Assembly (NCBI RefSeq): GCF_011193355.1
Contig: NZ_CP049780.1
Location: forward strand, 2,906,169-2,970,168
Origin: Streptomyces sp. JB150
GTDB lineage: Bacteria; Actinomycetota; Actinomycetes; Streptomycetales; Streptomycetaceae
Direction of reading: 5' to 3'
Length of the DNA: 64,000 nt
Part shown: in pieces, positions 21,502-28,195 of the stretch
How the letters are laid out: every line of letters begins with the position of its first letter
How positions within the stretch are numbered: the stretch's first letter is position 1
Position numbers and translations under genes: made by a program
The notes under the pieces: generated by a model
The model's input: the letters and a program-made list of their open reading frames with translations, nothing else
Database searches by the model: none
What the model was told of the DNA's origin: nothing

Positions 21502-22143
21502 CTAGCGCAGGGCCTCCGCGACCTCCCTCGCCGCCTCGACCACGCGGGCCCCCACCCGCTCCGGCACCGCGTCGGCGAGCATCACGACACCCACGCTGCC
21601 CTCGACCCCGGTGACGCCGAGCAGCGGGGCGGCGGCGCCGCTCGCCCCTGCCTCCAGCTCGCCGTGGGTCAGCGTGTAGCCCGGGTCGCCCGTCGGCTTG
21701 GCCCGCGCGGCGAGGATCGCCTTGCCCGCGGCGCCCCGGTCCAGCGGATGCCGGAAGCCCGCCCGGTAGGCCACGTGGTAGTCCGTCCAGGTCGGCTCGA
21801 CGACGGCGACGGCCAGCGCCTCCGCCCCGTCCACCAGCGTCAGGTGCGCCGTCGCCCCGATGTCCTCGGCCAGCGACCGCAGCGCCGGCAGCGCCGCCTC
21901 CCGTACCAGCGGATGCACCTGGCGGCCCAGCCCCAGCACGCCCAGCCCCACCCGGGCCCGTCCGCCCAGGTCACGGCGGACGAGTGCGTGCTGCTCCAGC
22001 GTGGCCAGCAACCGGTACACCACGGTCCGGTTCACGCCCAGTCTGGTGGATAGCTCGGTGACGGTCAGCCCGTGGTCCGTGTCGGCCAGCAGCTTGAGGA
22101 CGCGCAGTCCTCGGTCGAGCGTCTGAGAGGTCTCCGCGGTCAC
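21502..22143 (-). CDS. IclR-family transcriptional regulator
   Basis: A 213-residue regulator. The winged helix reads SQTLDRGLRVLKLLADTDHGLTVTELSTRLGVNRTVVYRLLATLEQ, and the C-terminal effector domain keeps the HLTLVDGAEALAVA and YRAGFRHPLDRGAAGKAIL segments. GTG at 22143 is chosen because AAGGAG lies 8 bases upstream; a GTG three codons earlier overlaps that site. No adjacent metabolic operon indicates the effector. Confidence 0.9.
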   Translation of the reverse strand: MTAETSQTLDRGLRVLKLLADTDHGLTVTELSTRLGVNRTVVYRLLATLEQHALVRRDLGGRARVGLGVLGLGRQVHPLVREAALPALRSLAEDIGATAHLTLVDGAEALAVAVVEPTWTDYHVAYRAGFRHPLDRGAAGKAILAARAKPTGDPGYTLTHGELEAGASGAAAPLLGVTGVEGSVGVVMLADAVPERVGARVVEAAREVAEALR

Positions 22144-22559
22144 GACGCCCACTCCTTAGTGGTGAGGTCGGCAGCCCTCCCTCGCGGCGGATGCGTCGCC
22201 GAGTCCCGTCAGCGACGCGCTGGTAGAGGCTGCCGATCGGCTGGCGGCCCGGCCTTGTTCCGGGCCGCGTCGCTACACGGCTGCGCTCCGCGGCGGCGCT
22301 GCCACGGGGCGTGTGCGTAGCGGGACAGTAGCGAGCCGGTCCGCTCAGCGGAAGGCTCCGTCCAGAATCCGGGCATGAGTCGATACGACGTGCCGCGACA
22401 TATGCCGATACGTACGGCGCGCGGCTCCCCACCGCACGCCCCGCCGCCTGCGCGCTGCCGCTCCTCCCCCGTTCCTCCCCCGCTGCTTGCCCCGCCCGCC
22501 CCGGACGCCGAAGGGCGCGGGGGCGGGCAGACCGTGGGGGCCGTCGAAGGCCCGCGGGG
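22144..22559. other. Non-coding stretch upstream of the IclR gene
   Basis: Together with the following repeat array this leaves about 590 bases with no convincing gene between the helicase stop and the IclR start. The part near 22144-22200 must hold the regulator's promoter. Several frames are open only because GC is very high. I see no RNA gene. Confidence 0.4.
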
Positions 22560-22729
22560 GGACGACCGCAGGGGCGGGGACGACCGCGGTGGGCGTGGAA
22601 GACCTGCGGGAGGCGGGGAAGACCGCGATAGGCGCGGAAACCCGCGGGAGGCGGCGAAGGCTCGCGGCAGGCGCGGAAGACCCACAGGTGGCGCGGAAGA
22701 CTTGCGGGAGCGGCGAAGCCCCGGTGGGC
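22560..22729. repeat. Degenerate 19-20 bp tandem repeat array
   Basis: Seven or more imperfect copies of a 19-20 bp unit resembling GAAGACCTGCGGGAGGCGGG run right up to the helicase stop codon. The most regular copies begin near 22598, 22618, 22637, 22656, 22676, 22696 and 22715. No unique spacers separate the units, so this is a minisatellite rather than a CRISPR array. Confidence 0.7.
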
Positions 22730-24523
22730 CTACCGCATCCGGGTGGCCCACTCCTGCACCTTGGCAATCCGCTGCCGCAGCTGCCCCGCCGTGGCCTCCG
22801 CGGCCGGCGGCCCGCCGCACACCCGGCGCAGCTCGGTGTGGATGACCCCGTGCGGCTTGCCGCTCTGGTGGACGTACGCGCCGACCATCGTGTTCAGCTT
22901 GCGCCGCAGCTCCATCATCTCCTTGTGCGAGACGACGGGCCGCCGCTCGGCGGGCAGTTCCAGCAGGTCCGCCTCGCTGTCCGGCTTCTTCTTGCTGTGC
23001 GCGATCTGCCGCGCCTGCCGCTTCTGCAGCAGCAGCTGCACCTGCTCGGGTTCGAGGAGTCCGGGGATGCCGAGGTAGTCCTGCTCCTCCTCGCTGCCCG
23101 GGTGCGCCTGCATGCCGAACTCGGCGCCGTTGTACATGACCCGGTCGAAGACGGCGTCGGACTCCAGCGCCTCGAACGGCAGCATGTCCTGCTCGCCGGT
23201 GTCCTCGTCCTGCTGCTTCTCCGCCTCCTTGAGGAGCTTGTCCTCCTCGGCGTACGGGTCCTCCTCGCCGTCCTTCTTCGGCTTGTCGAGGACGTGGTCG
23301 CGCTCGCGCTCCATCTCGTTGGCGAAGCCGAGCAGGTCCGGCACGGTCGGCAGGAACACGGACGCGGTCTCGCCCCGGCGCCGCGACCGCACGAAGCGCC
23401 CGACGGCCTGCGCGAAGAACAGCGGCGTGGAGATCGTCGTGGCGTACACGCCGACCGCGAGGCGCGGCACGTCGACGCCCTCGGACACCATGCGGACGGC
23501 GACCATCCACCGGTCGGTGTTGTTGCTGAACTCGTCGATCCGGTTCGACGCGCCCGCGTCGTCGGACAGGACGAGGGTCGCCTTGTGGCCGGTGATCTCG
23601 CGGATCAGCTTGGCGTAGGCGCGCGCGGAGTCCTGGTCGGAGGCGATGACGAGGGCGCCCGCGTCCGGGATCGCCTTCCTGACCTCGGTCAGCCGCTGGT
23701 CGGCGGCGCGCAGCACGGCCGGCATCCAGTCGCCGCGCGGGTCGAGCGCCGTACGCCAGGCCTGGCTGATGGCGTCCTTGGTCATCGGCTCGCCGAGCCG
23801 GGCCTGGATCTCGTCGCCGGCCTTGGTCCGCCAGCGCATGTTGCCGCTGTAACTGAGGAAGATCACGGGGCGGACGACGCCGTCGGCGAGCGCGGAACCG
23901 TAGCCGTAGGTGTAGTCGGCGGCCGAGCGCCGGATGCCGTCCGGGCCCTCCTCGTACGTCACGAAGGGGATCGGATTGGTGTCCGAGCGGAACGGCGTAC
24001 CGGTCAGGGCGAGGCGCCGGGTCGCCGGCTCGAACGCCTCCAGGCAGGCCTCGCCCCAGGACTTGGAGTCACCGGCGTGGTGGATCTCGTCGAGGATGAC
24101 GAGGGTCTTGCGCTGCTCGACGCGGTTGCGGTGCAGCATGGGCCGTACGCCGACACCGGCGTACGTCACGGCGACGCCGTCGTACTCCTTGCCGAGCGGC
24201 CCGGCGCTGTACTCGGGGTCGAGCTTGATCCCTACCCGCGCGGCGGCCTCGGCCCACTGCTTCTTCAGGTGCTCGGTGGGCGCGACCACGGTCACCTGCT
24301 GCACGACGTGGTGGTGCAGCAGCCAGGACGCGAGCGTCAGCGCGAAGGTCGTCTTACCGGCGCCGGGGGTGGCGACCGCCAGGAAGTCTCGCGGCTGCTC
24401 CTGGATGTACTTCTCCATCGCCCCCTGCTGCCAGGCACGCAGCTTGCTGGCGGTGCCCCAGGGGGCGCGGCCGGGGAAGGCGGGCGAGAGGTGGTGCGAG
24501 GAGGAAGCGGCGGTGGTAGTCAC
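22730..24523 (-). CDS. DEAD/DEAH-box helicase (superfamily 2)
   Basis: A 597-residue SF2 ATPase. Motif I is ATPGAGKTTF (residues 51-60), motif II DEIHH near 145, motif III LTGTPFR, and the second RecA half has MVSEGVDVPRLAVGVYAT and the QAVGRFVRSRRRGE motif VI. The fold order matches XPB/RapA-like single-gene actinobacterial helicases. The last 150 residues are charged and probably helical. Monocistronic; substrate (DNA or RNA) unknown. Confidence 0.9.
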   Translation of the reverse strand: MTTTAASSSHHLSPAFPGRAPWGTASKLRAWQQGAMEKYIQEQPRDFLAVATPGAGKTTFALTLASWLLHHHVVQQVTVVAPTEHLKKQWAEAAARVGIKLDPEYSAGPLGKEYDGVAVTYAGVGVRPMLHRNRVEQRKTLVILDEIHHAGDSKSWGEACLEAFEPATRRLALTGTPFRSDTNPIPFVTYEEGPDGIRRSAADYTYGYGSALADGVVRPVIFLSYSGNMRWRTKAGDEIQARLGEPMTKDAISQAWRTALDPRGDWMPAVLRAADQRLTEVRKAIPDAGALVIASDQDSARAYAKLIREITGHKATLVLSDDAGASNRIDEFSNNTDRWMVAVRMVSEGVDVPRLAVGVYATTISTPLFFAQAVGRFVRSRRRGETASVFLPTVPDLLGFANEMERERDHVLDKPKKDGEEDPYAEEDKLLKEAEKQQDEDTGEQDMLPFEALESDAVFDRVMYNGAEFGMQAHPGSEEEQDYLGIPGLLEPEQVQLLLQKRQARQIAHSKKKPDSEADLLELPAERRPVVSHKEMMELRRKLNTMVGAYVHQSGKPHGVIHTELRRVCGGPPAAEATAGQLRQRIAKVQEWATRMR

Positions 24524-24671
24524 GGTCTCCGTCGTGGGGGTCGAGCGGCTCGGCTACGTATGACAACCGGGCCACCCTACCGGCGGGCCGCCGCCGTCAA
24601 CGCGCGAACGAGGCCGGGTCGCCCGAGGGTGGGACCCACGTCACAACACCCTCGGTGACGGGGGTGGTGAC

Positions 24672-26150
24672 TCACCGTTCCCGCACCCGGGTGGTGACCC
24701 AGGCGCCCAGCAGGGCGACCGCCGCCATGGGCAGGAAGACGGCGGCGAAGGCGACGGGATGGGAGGCGGCGCCGGCGGCCTCGGTGGTGGAGTGGGCGAC
24801 CGTGCCGCCGCCGAGCGTGGCGAAGGCGGCGCCGCCGGCCGCGAGCAGGATCACATTCGACAGGCCGTCGGATATCTGGAGCGCGGCCGAGTTGCTGCCC
24901 GCTTCCTCGGGCGCGGACAGGTGGAGCAGCAGGACGCTGGTGGAGGAGATCACCAGGCCCATGCCGAAGCAGCCGAAGCCCCAGGCGACGGCGACGGTCC
25001 ACACCGGCACGGCCTCGATCAGCACGCTCGGCGCGGCGGCGATGGCCGCGGCCACCAGCACCATGCCCAGCGTCATCAGCCGGTCCCGGTACGGCTCCAC
25101 GCGGGAGCGGGACTGCACCCACGAGCCGAGCGCCCAGGTCGCGCCGCCCGCGGCGAGCGAGAACCCGGCGAGCGTGGGCGTGAGGCCCCGCTGGGTGACC
25201 AGCATCAACGGCACGAACGACTCGGCCGCGATGAAGGAGCCCGCCGCGACGCCGCGCAGCAGCACCACGGACGGCAGCCCGCGCGCGGCCCGGTAGGTGC
25301 CGCGCGGCAGCAGCCCCAGCACGGCGGGCACGAGCAGGGCGGTGCCGGCCGCGCCGGGCAGCAGGGAGAGCCAGCGCAGGTCCTGGGCGGCGTACTGGAG
25401 CAGTCCGGCGCCCAGCGAGATGCCGAGCGCGAGCCGGATGCGCCGCGCGTCGAAGGAGGCGGCGTCCTTCGAGCCGTCGACCGGTCCGCCCGCCCGCCGC
25501 CGGATCTGGGGCAGCGCGAGGGCGAGCGGGAACACGACGAGCACCGGAATGCCGACGAACACCCAGCGCCAGCCCAGGTGCTCGGTGACCGTGCCCGCGG
25601 CCAGCGGGCCGACGATCGACGGCACGACCCAGCCCGCGGCGAAGGCCGCCATGATCGCGGGCCGCAGCCGCTCGGGGTAGGCCCGGCCGACGACGACGTA
25701 CAGCGCGACGATGACCAGTCCCCCGCCGAACCCCTGCACGGCCCGCCCGAGGATGAACAGCCACATCGCCCCCGCGGTCCCCGACAGCAGCAACCCGGCC
25801 GCGAACGCGGCGATACCGCAGGTGAGGGGGGACAGCGGGCCGCGCCGGTCCGACCACTGCCCGGCCAGCACCATGCCGAACAGACTGGTCGTGAAGTACG
25901 CCGAGAACGCGAACGCGTACAGCGACACCCCGTCCAGCTCCCGCGCCGCCACCGGCATCGCGGTCCCCACGGCGGTCGCCTCGAACGCGATCAGCACCAC
26001 GACGGAGACGATCCCGATACTCAGCGCCCGGTACGACCGCCCGAGAACACCCCCGCTCGCGTGACCCGGCGGCTCGGATGCGCCCGGTATGTGGACGGGA
26101 TCTGCTGCTGCGTCGGCGACATCGGCGTCGCGCGGATCGAGGGCGGCCAT
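24672..26150 (-). CDS. MFS transporter (drug/proton antiporter type)
   Basis: A 492-residue major-facilitator protein with 12-14 hydrophobic helices. The loop 2-3 motif GQWSDRRGPLSP and the motif-C-like VPSIVGPLAAGTVTEHLGWRWVF mark the drug:H+ antiporter class. The start is the ATG at 26150 after a polar 40-residue N-terminus. No adjacent regulator shows what it exports. Confidence 0.87.
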   Translation of the reverse strand: MAALDPRDADVADAAADPVHIPGASEPPGHASGGVLGRSYRALSIGIVSVVVLIAFEATAVGTAMPVAARELDGVSLYAFAFSAYFTTSLFGMVLAGQWSDRRGPLSPLTCGIAAFAAGLLLSGTAGAMWLFILGRAVQGFGGGLVIVALYVVVGRAYPERLRPAIMAAFAAGWVVPSIVGPLAAGTVTEHLGWRWVFVGIPVLVVFPLALALPQIRRRAGGPVDGSKDAASFDARRIRLALGISLGAGLLQYAAQDLRWLSLLPGAAGTALLVPAVLGLLPRGTYRAARGLPSVVLLRGVAAGSFIAAESFVPLMLVTQRGLTPTLAGFSLAAGGATWALGSWVQSRSRVEPYRDRLMTLGMVLVAAAIAAAPSVLIEAVPVWTVAVAWGFGCFGMGLVISSTSVLLLHLSAPEEAGSNSAALQISDGLSNVILLAAGGAAFATLGGGTVAHSTTEAAGAASHPVAFAAVFLPMAAVALLGAWVTTRVRER

Positions 26151-26330
26151 GTCCGTCAGAGTAAGGGGCTCGGAACTGTTCGGCCCCTGTCGGGAGACGG
26201 TGATCACCTCGGTCCTTGGTCGTACGCCTCCTCGGCCCCGTTCATGAACGGCGTGTGGCAGTCGCGTTGCAGGCCCCCCGGACCCCTTGAGCCCCCTCCC
26301 CACCCCGCCCTACGGTCGACACAACACGTT

Positions 26331-26428
26331 GGCCGTGTGCCCGAGTGGTTGAGGGGCTCGCCTGCACTGCATCCATCGGCGAGCTCCGCTCGCGGGGAGT
26401 TACGCGGGTTCGATTCCCGCCACGGCTG
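26331..26428 (+). pseudogene. Disrupted tRNA-Cys copy with insertion at the anticodon
   Basis: The first 36 bases are identical to the intact tRNA-Cys 117 bases downstream, and the T-arm and most of the acceptor 3' side (AGTTACGCGGGTTCGATTCC onward) are also identical. Between them, five bases of the anticodon loop/stem are replaced by 31 bases that form a 6-bp hairpin (GCGAGC-TCC-GCTCGC). The acceptor end pairs imperfectly (last base T, then G) and lacks the U73 expected for Cys. It cannot fold as a standard tRNA with a 7-nt anticodon loop, so I call it a pseudo-tRNA. Confidence 0.7.
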
Positions 26429-26447
26429 ACGCAGCGAAGTTCATCCA

Positions 26448-26519
26448 GGCCGTGTGCCCGAGTGGTTGAGGGGCTCGCCTGCAAAGCGAGTTACGCGGGT
26501 TCGATTCCCGCCACGGCCT
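26448..26519 (+). tRNA. tRNA-Cys (anticodon GCA)
   Basis: A full cloverleaf can be folded: acceptor GGCCGTG/CACGGCC, D-stem CCC/GGG, anticodon stem CTCGC/GCGAG around loop CTGCAAA (anticodon GCA), variable loop TTAC, and T-arm GCGGG-TTCGATT-CCCGC. The discriminator is T (U73), the universal identity base for cysteine. CCA is not encoded. Its 3' half is the attachment core of the small element that follows. Confidence 0.88.
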
Positions 26520-26521
26520 CT
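26484..26521 (+). repeat. Left attachment site (38-bp direct repeat, tRNA 3' half)
   Basis: Thirty-eight bases from the anticodon stem through two bases past the tRNA are repeated exactly at 27595-27632. A repeat of a tRNA 3' end is the classical footprint of site-specific integration by a tyrosine recombinase. Confidence 0.8.
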
Positions 26522-26552
26522 TTATGCGTCACGGCGTGCGCCGAATGGCGAG

Positions 26553-26783
26553 TTACTCGTCGCCCTTCACGAACGATCCTTGACCCAGCACGGTGTAAAG
26601 CCGCCCCTCTTCTCGCAGAGCGGCCACAGCCTTCTGCACCGTGGAGGGTGCCACGTCCAGCTCGGCCGCCAGCTCGTTCACGGCGGGGAAGCGCTCGCCG
26701 GCGGGGTACTGCCCGGCATCGAGACGGCGGCGCAGCTCCTTCGCCACCTGGGGCCAGACGGGCACCGAACGGTCAAGATCCAT
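26553..26783 (-). CDS. Short GntR-type winged-helix repressor
   Basis: A 76-residue protein that is only the GntR DNA-binding domain (WPQVAKELRRRLDAGQYPAG, then FPAVNELAAELDVAPSTVQK and GRLYTVLGQGSFV), with no effector domain. Such domain-only or short GntR proteins (KorSA-like) control transfer genes on actinomycete plasmids and integrative elements. It is divergent from the two small element genes across a palindromic region. The ATG at 26783 is preferred to an ATG four codons earlier. Confidence 0.82.
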   Translation of the reverse strand: MDLDRSVPVWPQVAKELRRRLDAGQYPAGERFPAVNELAAELDVAPSTVQKAVAALREEGRLYTVLGQGSFVKGDE

Positions 26784-26853
26784 ACAGCCGAGCATCCGCG
26801 TATCTTCGTAAACACGCGACCGCGTATACGCGTATACGCGTATGCTCGGCCAC
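26779..26853. promoter_or_regulatory. Palindromic operator cluster of the GntR repressor
   Basis: The perfect palindrome CGCGTATACGCGTATACGCG occupies 26821-26840. Further CGCGTA half-sites flank it, and an outer inverted repeat (GCCGAGCATCCGCG on the left against CGCGTATGCTCGGC on the right, 13 of 14 matching) encloses the cluster. It overlaps the start of the GntR gene and precedes the divergent operon, as expected of an autoregulated operator. Confidence 0.65.
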
Positions 26854-26927
26854 GCACGACGACAGAGACCCCCGCGACAGCGGCGAACTGTCCGGGGGCG
26901 CGGCCCGCACTGACAAGGAGTGCAGAC

Positions 26928-27245
26928 GTGCGAACTCTACTGATGCTCATCCTCTCGTGGCTCCTGCCCGGCCAAGGCAGGCGGCGAGCAACCCCGCCCA
27001 CCAGGACCAGGCATACGGCAGCCCCATCCGCCGCGATCTCCCCGGCACGGCGACTGATCGTTACGCGTGAAGCGGTGGGGGTGGGGCGTCTCGCCCTCGT
27101 CATCGAGGCTGACGGCTTGCCCGTCGTACGGCCGTACGTCATCGCCCACGAGCGGGAGCAGGAGCGACGACGCCAAAGAGGCGGGCGACGCGCCGCCGTG
27201 CCGATGACGCTCGGGCAGGCCCACCCGGCAGGAGGGATGGCATGA
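26928..27245 (+). CDS. Small element protein A (unknown)
   Basis: A 105-residue protein with a short hydrophobic N-terminus (LLMLILSWLLPG) followed by a basic, Arg/Pro-rich stretch and a conserved-looking VRPYVIAHEREQERRRQRGG segment. AAGGAG sits 7 bases before the GTG at 26928. Similar small proteins with a PYVIAHE-like motif accompany plasmid or element regulators in Streptomyces, as I recall. Function unknown. Its stop overlaps the next gene as ATGA. Confidence 0.7.
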   Translation: MRTLLMLILSWLLPGQGRRRATPPTRTRHTAAPSAAISPARRLIVTREAVGVGRLALVIEADGLPVVRPYVIAHEREQERRRQRGGRRAAVPMTLGQAHPAGGMA

Positions 27246-27523
27246 GCCCACAGTTCGGCAGTACCCCGGCCGTCGTCATCCGGCATCTGCGTCTGCTGCC
27301 GTGGAGCGGGCCCGAGGGGAGGCCGGCTCATTTCGTGACGGACGGCACGGCCTCTCCCCTGTCCCGGCTCGCCGACGAAGTGGAGGCCCAGCAGATCGAG
27401 ACGGCCACAGTGATCCGGGAGCTGGCCCTCTCGATGATCGTGGACTTGGAGAACCCCACGCCCGATGAGGTTCGGTTCCTTGTCCGCACGCGACGAGCCG
27501 CTGGCGGCCGCACTGTTGGGTAG
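27242..27523 (+). CDS. Small element protein B (unknown)
   Basis: A 93-residue soluble protein with a predicted helical middle (SRLADEVEAQQIETATVIRELALSMI) and a basic C-terminus (LVRTRRAAGGRTVG). It is translationally coupled to protein A through an ATGA overlap and lies inside the 38-bp repeats. No family recognised. Confidence 0.65.
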   Translation: MSPQFGSTPAVVIRHLRLLPWSGPEGRPAHFVTDGTASPLSRLADEVEAQQIETATVIRELALSMIVDLENPTPDEVRFLVRTRRAAGGRTVG

Positions 27524-27594
27524 CCACCACGGACGGGAGCCCCGAAACCATGCCCCGGCCACCGGGACCTCGGGGCTCCCCACTGGTGATCGCC

Positions 27595-27632
27595 AAGCGA
27601 GTTACGCGGGTTCGATTCCCGCCACGGCCTCT
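27595..27632 (+). repeat. Right attachment site (tRNA-Cys 3' fragment)
   Basis: An exact 38-bp copy of the tRNA-Cys 3' half, without the 5' half of a tRNA. It marks the right end of the inserted element and also encodes, on the minus strand, the last residues and stop codon of the SUKH-4-like gene. Confidence 0.8.
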
Positions 27633-28129
27633 ATGCCTCCCATTGCCTCCGTGCCACCCGCGCGCAACAGGCACAGGGCCAGGACCAGTTCCGAGACGTC
27701 TCGGTTCAGGGGGTCCAGGCGGGCTTCCGGTTCGGTCCAGCGGAGGATTTCGCCCGTGGTGCCCTCGACCACCAGGCCCGCGTCTCCGGTGATGCGGCCG
27801 AGGCGTATCAGGCGGTCGGCGTCGTGCGGGAGTTGGTCGAGGGGGAAGTCGCCCGTGTACTCCTCGTCGGTGTAGAACTCCGTGAGGGTCGGCAGCGGGA
27901 GGTCCGTGTCCAGGGAGAACAGGGCCTCGTCCTCGGGCAGGCCCGTCTCGCGCAGGAAGCGGCGGGTGGGTTCGTGGGTGAGCGTCGCGGGGAAGTCGAC
28001 GTCCTCGAAACGGACCACGCGGCCCGCGCCGAACTCCTGGTCCAGCAGGCGCGCGGGCAGGTCGAGGGCGAGGCCCGATGCGGTGGCCGGGGTGCTGATC
28101 GCCGTGACGACGGCGCCGGTCGTGCTCAT
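27602..28129 (-). CDS. SUKH-4-like protein ending inside the attachment site
   Basis: A 175-residue protein with SUKH-type features: VRFEDVDFPATLTHEPTRRFLRETGLP, then FPLDQLPHDADRLIRLGRITGDAGLVVEGTTGEILRW. SUKH proteins are immunity factors of polymorphic toxins or stand-alone regulators. The last dozen residues (GIEAVAGIEPA) and the stop are the antisense of the tRNA-Cys 3' fragment, so the natural C-terminus appears missing. Start at ATG 28129. No toxin gene is adjacent. Confidence 0.65.
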   Translation of the reverse strand: MSTTGAVVTAISTPATASGLALDLPARLLDQEFGAGRVVRFEDVDFPATLTHEPTRRFLRETGLPEDEALFSLDTDLPLPTLTEFYTDEEYTGDFPLDQLPHDADRLIRLGRITGDAGLVVEGTTGEILRWTEPEARLDPLNRDVSELVLALCLLRAGGTEAMGGIEAVAGIEPA

Positions 28130-28195
28130 GGGAGAAACACTACGCGGCGCCACTGACAATCGCCCTGACCAGGGCAAACAGCGCGATTCCGGGAC

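Larger units (their letters stand above)
26484..27632 (+). mobile_element. Minimal tRNA-Cys-integrated element (no integrase)
   Basis: About 1.1 kb bracketed by exact 38-bp repeats of the tRNA-Cys 3' end. Content: a GntR-type repressor, a palindrome-rich control region, and two small genes in ATGA overlap. There is no integrase, excisionase or replication gene, so it is either the remnant of a larger actinomycete integrative element or a non-autonomous satellite. Confidence 0.7.

Noticed and set aside
22560..22729. CRISPR array
   Set aside because: Units are contiguous, degenerate and lack unique spacers; no cas genes are nearby.
26331..26428. The first tRNA-like sequence as a selenocysteine or other long-arm tRNA
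   Set aside because: The extra hairpin resembles a long variable arm, but the anticodon loop would be 17 bases, no TCA anticodon is placed correctly, and the flanks are copied from tRNA-Cys.
26331..26428. An intron-containing tRNA-Cys
   Set aside because: The extra sequence replaces five bases instead of being a clean insertion, so splicing would not restore the anticodon stem; it is too short for a self-splicing intron.
26345..27245. Open frames running through the tRNA-Cys genes
   Set aside because: They are translations of tRNA sequence; peptides such as GNRTRV and YAGSIPATAS are well-known tRNA artefacts.
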